Positions 57,785 to 64,000 of a stretch of DNA of 64,000 nt are shown in pieces. A model generated the notes under the pieces. It saw only the letters and a program-made list of their open reading frames with translations. It was not told the origin of the DNA and did no database searches. The DNA comes from Colwellia sp. (GTDB taxonomy: Bacteria; Pseudomonadota; Gammaproteobacteria; Enterobacterales; Alteromonadaceae): the NCBI RefSeq assembly GCF_013214175.1, contig NZ_JABSPA010000001.1:608619-672618 (forward strand), written 5' to 3'. Each line of letters begins with the position of its first letter. The first letter of the stretch is position 1. The translations under genes and the position numbers were made by a program.

Positions 57785-59074
57785 ATGAAACTCGGACGTT
57801 CATTTTTCAATCTCTATTTTTTTATTATTTCTACTTTCATTATTTTTTCTTGGGCCCTTGATGAGGCTTGGACTTCCTATCTTGAGCAAGATATTGAGTC
57901 TTATACCGGTTATAAAACCATGTTGATGGCGTTAGGTGATTATACGCAAAAGCATGATAAAGATGAGTGGGAAGAGATTATTTCGGGCGCTGGAAAACGT
58001 TGGGAATTACCATTGAAATTAATGACATTGGCAGAAGTAGAAGCTATTGATCATACCGACCATAATGCCTTAAAACACTCCAATACTCATATTTATTATT
58101 CGGGTGGCAGTGTTACCCTACACTACTTAATTAAAGGGTCTGACTCTGTTATTACTTTAGAACGGGCAAAAATGCCCACTAGGCCAAGATTAAAAGCAAC
58201 TTACAGGGTTTTGATACTTGCTACCTTTGGTGTGGTTATCTTTATTTGGTTGTGGCCAATGTCACGTGATTTAGAGCAGCTTAAAAAGGCGACCCGTGCC
58301 TTTGGTCAAGGTAATTTTGATAGTAAGGCACCTGCGGCAAAATCAACCATGATAGCACCGATGATTTCCTCGTTTAATATGATGGCAGCTCGTATTCGGC
58401 GGCTAATTGAAGCCCATAAGGAATTAACCAATGCCGTATCCCATGAATTAAGAACGCCTTTAGCGCGAACTAAATTTGCCCTACAGATGCTTGATACAAT
58501 TAAAGATGATGAAAAAAGAGCGAAGTACCAGCAACAAATTAGTAATGATGTCTGTGAATTGGAAGAGCTTATCAATGAAATGCTTATTTATGCGGCTTTT
58601 GATAACGACAAACCTGATCTGAACTTTACTCGTATTGACCTGAATGAATTAGTGAAGTTACAAATAGCTAGTCATGATCAGTTTGTTAGCTCAATAGAAT
58701 TTATTAATAAACTGCCGGATAACCTTGTTTGTTGTGATGGCCATTTTATCGATAGAGCAGTTAATAATTTTGTCAGTAATGCCATTAAATATGGTAACGA
58801 TAAAGTGAGAGTTACTTTGTCATTAGAAAATGAGCAATGCAAAATTTGTGTTGAAGATAATGGTGATGGTGTTTCTGATGAATTCAAGAAAGTCATTTTT
58901 GATGCATTTTCACGTGGCGATCAGTCAAGAAACCGAGAAACTGGTGGTTTTGGTTTAGGTTTAGCGATTGTTGCCCGTATTATGGAGTGGCATCAAGGTC
59001 AAGCGACTATCGGCGATAGTGAGCTAGGAGGAGCGTCATTTACCCTTTCTTGGCCAATCAAGCCCATGCGTTAA
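57785..59074 (+). CDS. Sensor histidine kinase (RstB-like)
   Basis: 429 residues. A first transmembrane segment (LYFFIISTFIIFSWAL) and a second (VLILATFGVVIFIWLWPM near 145) bound a periplasmic sensor region. Then HAMP, HisKA (NAVSHELRTPLARTKFALQML, near residue 222) and HATPase (NAIKYGND, DNGDGVSDE, GGFGLGLAIV). It resembles RstB, whose partner RstA-like gene lies 388 bp upstream. AAGG ribosome site precedes ATG 57785; a TTG at 57782 is in frame. Probably it needs its own promoter in or after the element. Confidence 0.92.
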   Translation: MKLGRSFFNLYFFIISTFIIFSWALDEAWTSYLEQDIESYTGYKTMLMALGDYTQKHDKDEWEEIISGAGKRWELPLKLMTLAEVEAIDHTDHNALKHSNTHIYYSGGSVTLHYLIKGSDSVITLERAKMPTRPRLKATYRVLILATFGVVIFIWLWPMSRDLEQLKKATRAFGQGNFDSKAPAAKSTMIAPMISSFNMMAARIRRLIEAHKELTNAVSHELRTPLARTKFALQMLDTIKDDEKRAKYQQQISNDVCELEELINEMLIYAAFDNDKPDLNFTRIDLNELVKLQIASHDQFVSSIEFINKLPDNLVCCDGHFIDRAVNNFVSNAIKYGNDKVRVTLSLENEQCKICVEDNGDGVSDEFKKVIFDAFSRGDQSRNRETGGFGLGLAIVARIMEWHQGQATIGDSELGGASFTLSWPIKPMR

Positions 59075-59195
59075 CTGAGTTTTAATAAGCAGAAAGTAAA
59101 ATAGCTAATCAAGGGAGCATCAAGCGTGATGATTATTATTAATCAAAATTATGGTTAATAAAGTTAGGTAATAAATAATTGTAAAATTTATTGCC

Positions 59196-59230
59196 TTATC
59201 GGCTAAATGTTTTTTACTTTTAGCCGATAA
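59196..59230. terminator. Perfect 12-bp hairpin after kinase gene
   Basis: TTATCGGCTAAA pairs with TTTAGCCGATAA around an 11-base T-rich loop. The T-run after it is imperfect (CTTATTTATC), so it is a probable but weak terminator between the kinase gene and the next gene. Confidence 0.6.
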
Positions 59231-59269
59231 CTTATTTATCAGTATATAGATAAATAAGAGAATAGTGCA

Positions 59270-59920
59270 TTGGCCGTAGAGCTATCATCACAGTTACCAA
59301 CAAATAACTTCGCAGTAGGTACTGAAGCGAGCAAGAGTAGTGCTGAGCAATTAGCCACTGACTTTTCATCCGCTAATGTCTTACTGCATGAGTTACAACT
59401 AGGTGAGCAGCTTAATGAAAGCGTTGGTGAAACTCGTCGTGCTGATTTTACTTTGATGTTGGCTATGTTAACCGATGATGTCCGTGAGCAAAGCCAATTT
59501 TTATTGCCACAAGCAACAGAGCCGGCAACTGTAGACGTTACTAATATAGCTTTGAGAAAACAATTTAACCTAGCAGAGCAAGCCCCTTTAGCACTGTCAA
59601 AACCAGATGATGTTAAGCAATTTAACCAAGGGCAATCTATTGTTGATAACGATTTAGCAAATATACATTTATCTAACGCGATGAAAGCTAAACCTTTAGC
59701 TTTTCGTGATGACAAAAATCATATTGAATCTCAAGTGCTGCAAAATACCAGTTTGTTTACTCAGCTTAAACACAAGCAAATTACCGCGGCGGCAAGCCAA
59801 GGTCAGCCAGGCTCGATTAGCGATGCGGATAAACCCCTTAGCAAGCCACTGACCTTTAATGCTAAGGCATGGTTAGATAGCATTCAGCAGTCTTTAGTTA
59901 AAGCACCTCTGCTTAACTAG
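59270..59920 (+). CDS. VC2046/SO_2500-like protein, function unknown
   Basis: A 216-residue soluble protein. The LLHELQLGEQLNESVGETRRADFTLMLAMLTDDVREQ segment resembles the VC2046/SO_2500 family, which I recall but could not check. The rest is low-complexity and Gln/Ala-rich. The start is TTG at 59270; an in-frame ATG occurs only at residue 63, so TTG is preferred, with AGAGAA upstream. Confidence 0.7.
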   Translation: MAVELSSQLPTNNFAVGTEASKSSAEQLATDFSSANVLLHELQLGEQLNESVGETRRADFTLMLAMLTDDVREQSQFLLPQATEPATVDVTNIALRKQFNLAEQAPLALSKPDDVKQFNQGQSIVDNDLANIHLSNAMKAKPLAFRDDKNHIESQVLQNTSLFTQLKHKQITAAASQGQPGSISDADKPLSKPLTFNAKAWLDSIQQSLVKAPLLN

Positions 59921-60003
59921 AAGCTAACTAGAACTTAACTTGCTGTAAGTTAGCATTTACTTAGCAGCTAACTAATACCTCACCATTATCAGCACCTAGC
60001 CAA

Positions 60004-60483
60004 TTACTTCCCACAGCAGTGTTTAAACTTCTTGCCTTTTTTTGCCGACCAAGCGGTTGGATAGCGATTACATGGGCATATTTCATTACGTTTAATATTG
60101 GCAATCTCATTATGCACAGTGATTTCACCATCAATATAGCGCCACTTGTTTTCTTCCAAGGCAAAGTTAGACTTTTCTCGTAATTCACATAAGGTATTAT
60201 CAACGACAGAATAGGCTGAAAACTCTACTGTGTTTGCACCACTTTCATGTATTACCAGTGCTAGCCACAAACATTCATCGGCCCAAGCTTGAATCTCAGT
60301 CACCGACTGCTTTATCCGTTGAGCTGCACCATAGGTGTCAAAAATAAATTGACCGTCTTTTATTGCGTAGGCACTAAAGCGAGAGCGCATCAATTGCTCA
60401 GGTGTGTTGGCTTGTTGTTTCTGGGTAATAAAAAGTTGGCAACATGTCTTAAATAATAAGGTTGAACCGCAAGGGCAAAGCAT
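60004..60483 (-). CDS. ychJ: YchJ-like SEC-C motif protein
   Basis: A 159-residue protein of the UPF0225/YchJ family. Cys-rich zinc motifs occur at both ends: MLCPCGSTLLFKTCC at the start, and EICPCNRYPTAWSAKKGKKFKHCCGK, a SEC-C motif, at the end. Between them is the conserved LMRSRFSAYAIKDGQFIFDTY domain. Function unknown. Confidence 0.9.
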   Translation of the reverse strand: MLCPCGSTLLFKTCCQLFITQKQQANTPEQLMRSRFSAYAIKDGQFIFDTYGAAQRIKQSVTEIQAWADECLWLALVIHESGANTVEFSAYSVVDNTLCELREKSNFALEENKWRYIDGEITVHNEIANIKRNEICPCNRYPTAWSAKKGKKFKHCCGK

Positions 60484-60754
60484 AACAAAGTGTCCATTGA
60501 TGAGAGTATATGTAAACCGCTTTATTTTACCGTGTTTTTAACGCAGATAAAGCGGTATTGGTCGTTTTATTTTACCATTTTTATAGCTTTTCGATTAGGA
60601 TAGCGGGTTATAGCAAACTTAATTTAACATCACCTTACTTCACTTAATTTAATTTAATTTATTTTAATATAAGAGCAGAGCAGTCAAGGTGAGCGTTAAC
60701 TTGGCACTATCCATTCATTCTTTAACAAAAGAACTTAACAAAAGAATTTATTTT

Positions 60755-63223
60755 ATGAAAATACAACTCATTGCCGCAGCACTTAGTTTGTCATTAGCCG
60801 CTTGTACCAATACGCAGCTTAATGAGCAAGTTAACACCAGTGCGCCAGAGAAAGTTCAAGGCGCTGTTGCCACCAATGCCCAAGCAACAGACATCATTAC
60901 TCTAGAACAAGTTATGGCAGACCCAGATTGGTTTGGTCGTGCACCAGAGTCATGGTATTGGGGCGATGATAGTAATACTGTTTATTATCAGCAAAAGCAA
61001 TTAGGTAATCCATTACGTGATTTGTATTCCCTGGATCTGTCTAATAGTAACGAAACTGCCCAGGTAGCTTTGGCGAATAAACATAAAGTTGCCGATAAAA
61101 GTGCCTTGTTCAATCAAGCGCGCACACATAAAGTTTATACTTTTAACGGTGATGTTTTTGTAAAAACTCTTGCTACTAGCACGGTAAAACAGCTTACGTT
61201 TACCTCAAGTACTGAACGTAAGGCACTCTTTTTGACTAATGGCGATATTGCTTACCAAGTTGGTAACGTTTTTTATGCCCATAATTTACAAACAGGTCAA
61301 ATTAAAGAATTGGCCAGTCTGAAAATGTCAGCTAAACCTGCTGGCGTAACAGAGCCAAAAAGCTATTTAGCTAAAGAGCAGCATAAGTTAATTGACTATA
61401 TTGCTTTAGGGCACCGCAACAGTAAATTAGAACAATCGAAACAACAGCGCTTAGCTGCTGAAAATGCTTCGGTTAATGACAGTAAATTTTATTTTGGTAA
61501 AGATAATCGAATAGCTCATACTAGCCTTTCACCAGCGGGTGATAAGTTATTAGTAAGCATTACCTCGGCAAAGTCGAGCCGTGATAAAACCGATATAATG
61601 CCAAATTACATCACTAAAGATGGTGTTATTGCGGCTGAAAAAGTACGTGCTCGCGTAGCTAACAACAGACAATATCAAGAGCAACTTTTTATACTTGATT
61701 TAGTCACAGGTACTCAACAAGCTTTAAGCTATAGCAGCTTACCGGGTTTTGATGAAGATGTTTTAGCAAGTGTTAAAGCGGAAAATTATGCTCGTGAAGG
61801 TAAAAAATACCAGTCAGAGAAAAATGCCCGTAACATTCATGTGCTGCAAATGTACAACCCAATTAAGTGGAGCAACGACGGTCAATATTTAGCTGTTATG
61901 TTAGAAGCGTGGGACAACAAAACGCGTTGGTTAACCACGGTTGATTTTGATGATAACAAGTTGATGACACAGCATAAACTAGGTGACGAAGCTTGGATTA
62001 ACTGGAGCTTTAATGAGTTTGGTTGGGTAAATATTGATGATAAAGCCAGTCTTTATTACTTATCAGAAGAGACGGGCTATTCTCATTTATACCTTAAAGG
62101 TTTAAACACTAAGGCTGTTAAGTTAACCGCGGGTAAGTTTGAAGTAAGTAATGTTACACCTACTAAAGATAACCAACGTTTCATCTTTAAAGCCAATAAA
62201 AAACACCCAGGTATCTATGAAATATACCAAGTGGATTTAGCTAAAAAGTTAACGGCATTGACTGATTTAGGTGGTAAAAATTCTTACGCAATCAGCCCCG
62301 ATGAATCAAAACTGTTAATTGAGCATTCAACGGTAACTATGCCGCCAGAGCTGTATGTAAAAACCTTAGAGAGTATAAAGGGTACTGATGCAGCGAAAAG
62401 AATTACTCATACTGTGTCAAAAGCGTTTTTAGCTATGCCTTGGGCTGCACCTACGGTTGTTGCTATTCCTTCAAGTAAGCAAAAAGAGCCAATTTACTCA
62501 AAAGTATATTTACCTAAAAACTTTGATAAAACTGCAACTAAAAATCGTGCCGTTATGTTTACTCACGGTGCAGGATATTTACAAAATTCTCACTTAGGTT
62601 GGTCAGGCTATTTCCGTGAATATATGTTCCATTCCATGTTAGTTCAACAAGGTTATGTGGTCATTGATATGGATTACCGTGCCTCAGCAGGTTACGGCAG
62701 AGATTGGCGTACCGCGATATACCGTCATATGGGAAAACCTGAAGTAGAAGATATGCGAGACGGCGTTAATTGGCTTATTGAAAATGCCAATGTTGATGCC
62801 GACCGAATTGGCACTTATGGTGGCTCTTACGGTGGTTTCTTAACGCTAATGTCGCTATTTACCGACCCTGACTTATTTGCTTCAGGGGCTGCAATTCGCT
62901 TAGTGTCTGACTGGGCTTATTATAATCATGGTTATACTTCGAATATTTTAAATACGCCAGAAGATGATGCTATCGCCTATGAACGTAGTTCACCGATATA
63001 CTTTGCTGAAGGCCTTAATAAGCCATTACTAATCAATGCGCCTATGGTTGATGATAATGTCTTTTTTGAAGATACTGTACGTTTAGTACAGCGCTTGATT
63101 GAACTTGAGAAAGAAAATTTTGAAACGGCTATTTACCCAGTTGAACCACATGGTTTTGTTCAGCCTAGCTCTTGGTTAGATGAATACCGCCGTATTTATA
63201 AGTTATTTGAAAACACCTTATAG
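60755..63223 (+). CDS. S9 family (prolyl oligopeptidase-like) lipoprotein peptidase
   Basis: 822 residues. The signal peptide ends SLAAC (Cys18-19 region), so it is a lipoprotein. An N-terminal beta-propeller-like part precedes the C-terminal hydrolase domain: Ser691 in GGSYGGF, Asp766/767 in APMVDDNVFF, His799 in EPHGF. It cleaves peptides in its known family, likely in the periplasm. The frame opens at 60689, but the ATG at 60755 begins the signal peptide. A direct repeat CTTAACAAAAGAA flanks the ribosome-site region, which is otherwise weak. Confidence 0.9.
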   Translation: MKIQLIAAALSLSLAACTNTQLNEQVNTSAPEKVQGAVATNAQATDIITLEQVMADPDWFGRAPESWYWGDDSNTVYYQQKQLGNPLRDLYSLDLSNSNETAQVALANKHKVADKSALFNQARTHKVYTFNGDVFVKTLATSTVKQLTFTSSTERKALFLTNGDIAYQVGNVFYAHNLQTGQIKELASLKMSAKPAGVTEPKSYLAKEQHKLIDYIALGHRNSKLEQSKQQRLAAENASVNDSKFYFGKDNRIAHTSLSPAGDKLLVSITSAKSSRDKTDIMPNYITKDGVIAAEKVRARVANNRQYQEQLFILDLVTGTQQALSYSSLPGFDEDVLASVKAENYAREGKKYQSEKNARNIHVLQMYNPIKWSNDGQYLAVMLEAWDNKTRWLTTVDFDDNKLMTQHKLGDEAWINWSFNEFGWVNIDDKASLYYLSEETGYSHLYLKGLNTKAVKLTAGKFEVSNVTPTKDNQRFIFKANKKHPGIYEIYQVDLAKKLTALTDLGGKNSYAISPDESKLLIEHSTVTMPPELYVKTLESIKGTDAAKRITHTVSKAFLAMPWAAPTVVAIPSSKQKEPIYSKVYLPKNFDKTATKNRAVMFTHGAGYLQNSHLGWSGYFREYMFHSMLVQQGYVVIDMDYRASAGYGRDWRTAIYRHMGKPEVEDMRDGVNWLIENANVDADRIGTYGGSYGGFLTLMSLFTDPDLFASGAAIRLVSDWAYYNHGYTSNILNTPEDDAIAYERSSPIYFAEGLNKPLLINAPMVDDNVFFEDTVRLVQRLIELEKENFETAIYPVEPHGFVQPSSWLDEYRRIYKLFENTL

Positions 63224-63249
63224 ACTTTTATTGGTGTTGTTGCTCTTAA

Positions 63250-63342
63250 GTCCTCAATGTGGAAGCACATTTGAGGACCAGGCAATTTAAACAAAAAAGC
63301 CCTGACATACTCTATATAAAGAGTATGTCAGGGCTTTTTTTT
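63250..63342. terminator. Hairpin and strong bidirectional terminator
   Basis: First, GTCCTCAATGTG / CACATTTGAGGAC (about 63250-63278). Second, AAAAAAGCCCTGACATACTCT pairs with AGAGTATGTCAGGGCTTTTTT (63293-63342) around ATATAA. Both lie between the S9 gene and the convergent DUF3379 gene. Confidence 0.9.
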
Positions 63343-63404
63343 GCATCAATGTTTATGGGATATCATTTGAATTAATGCTTTGAGTAAATGTACCGGCTAG
63401 CTAA

Positions 63405-64000
63405 TTAAATAGACCAAGATACAGTCGAACTAATGTTTTGCTGCCATTGTCCTAACGACTCATTCTTATCGGCAACGACAATAATATTACTGTGATTAAA
63501 CTCCATCGAGCTGCCAAACAGTTTTTTGTCATTAAAGTCAGCGCTAAAGCTTAATTGTTCATTTTTAGGTACAATAAAGACAGTAACTGGACTGGTTTTA
63601 CCTTGGTAAACCAAATGCAAACTTTTCATGCCATCAAATCGACAGTAATCAGCAAATATCAACTTACCCAATGTTCGGCTGAAGTTACCATCAAAGGTGG
63701 CCATTTTTTGGTTTAAGGCTGTTAAGCTCACTTGGTTAGTGGCATTGTTAGCAAAGCTGCCTTGCTCGTGATAAACATGGGCGAGGGCATAGTCGCCTAA
63801 ATTAGTATAAGCACTAGAAAACTGCATAAAGTTAAGCATTAAGCCACCAACAATGGCAACAGACGCCGCTAGCGCTAGATGCACACGGGTTTTGCGTTTT
63901 TGTACCTGATGGCTTGCTAGGGTTTGACGTAAGATCAGTTTCTCGGATAAACCCTCTGGCACAGGTACTTGTAACGCCCGCATGATTTTTTCATCTAATT
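63405..64000 (-). CDS. DUF3379 protein, 5' part outside the window
   Basis: The frame continues unbroken to the window edge (LDEKIMRALQVPVPEGLSEKL), so the start lies outside. The visible 198 residues have one transmembrane segment (VHLALAASVAIVGGLML) and a C-terminal exported domain with RFDGMKSLHLVYQGKTSPVTVF. The family is a membrane-bound anti-sigma-like protein found next to an ECF sigma gene in relatives; this gene's partner, if any, is beyond the window. Confidence 0.85.
   Translation of the reverse strand, partial: LDEKIMRALQVPVPEGLSEKLILRQTLASHQVQKRKTRVHLALAASVAIVGGLMLNFMQFSSAYTNLGDYALAHVYHEQGSFANNATNQVSLTALNQKMATFDGNFSRTLGKLIFADYCRFDGMKSLHLVYQGKTSPVTVFIVPKNEQLSFSADFNDKKLFGSSMEFNHSNIIVVADKNESLGQWQQNISSTVSWSI

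Noticed and set aside
60601-60670. TTTAATTTAATTT-rich stretch upstream of the S9 gene as an origin-like or regulatory repeat
   Set aside because: Simple AT-rich run in an AT-rich genome; no protein site recognised.

Overview
The window looks like a chromosomal segment of a marine, probably cold-adapted gammaproteobacterium of the Alteromonadales, most like Colwellia. This rests on AT-rich composition by eye, on protein sequences close to Colwellia/Shewanella-type homologues, on families typical of that order (DUF2066, DUF2069, DUF2897, DUF3379, VC2046-like), and on gene order shared with E. coli and Shewanella. The genus is an inference; no search was run.

Layout. 1-735: tRNA-Val (first 3 bases outside the window), a decayed second tRNA-Val copy, and a MITE-like repeat. 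736-8165: gltX, a DEAD-box RNA helicase, an FMN/3Fe-4S glutamate-synthase-like protein, rlmJ, and the ABC-F ATPase YbiT. 8447-12068: a small exported orphan, then a CheY-like / CheC-like / hybrid-kinase operon. 12101-18716: a YgiQ-type radical SAM protein, a DUF885 lipoprotein, sulA with a clear LexA box, and a DUF3108 protein. 18883-30301: a block matching E. coli's purMN - hda - arsC(yfgD) - bepA - perM neighbourhood, with DUF2066, a HELAH lipoprotein, DUF2069, a TusA-like protein and mgsA added.

30511-36915 is the most unusual part. An M20 peptidase is divergent from a tight operon of a RimK-like ATP-grasp ligase, a second ATP-grasp protein with a C-terminal helix-hairpin-helix domain, and a large M14 carboxypeptidase with FN3-like and beta-sandwich domains but no signal peptide. 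It reads as a cytoplasmic system that makes and trims a peptide or peptide tag, with unknown product.

37074-42315 continues the conserved block (bcp, gcvR, bamC, DUF2897, an M15 peptidase, dapE, yffB); dapA is missing from its usual place between gcvR and bamC. 43114-46914 holds two tandem paralogous metzincin-like lipoproteins. They are followed by a decayed copy of the yffB start and its upstream region, the scar of a segmental duplication. 47887-49721: a PAS-PAS-GGDEF diguanylate cyclase and an ACT protein. 50457-56385: ackA-pta with divergent yfbV, then rlmA and xthA. 56680-59074: an RstA/RstB-like two-component pair split by a terminator and a 264-bp MITE-like element. 59270-64000: a VC2046-like protein, a YchJ/SEC-C protein, an S9 peptidase lipoprotein, and the 3' part of a DUF3379 gene that runs off the window.

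Repeats: at least five sites carry ends or cores of one repeat family (ends like TACCAAT...), and one site carries a different family with 19-bp perfect inverted ends. No CRISPR array, prophage, transposase or plasmid gene was seen.
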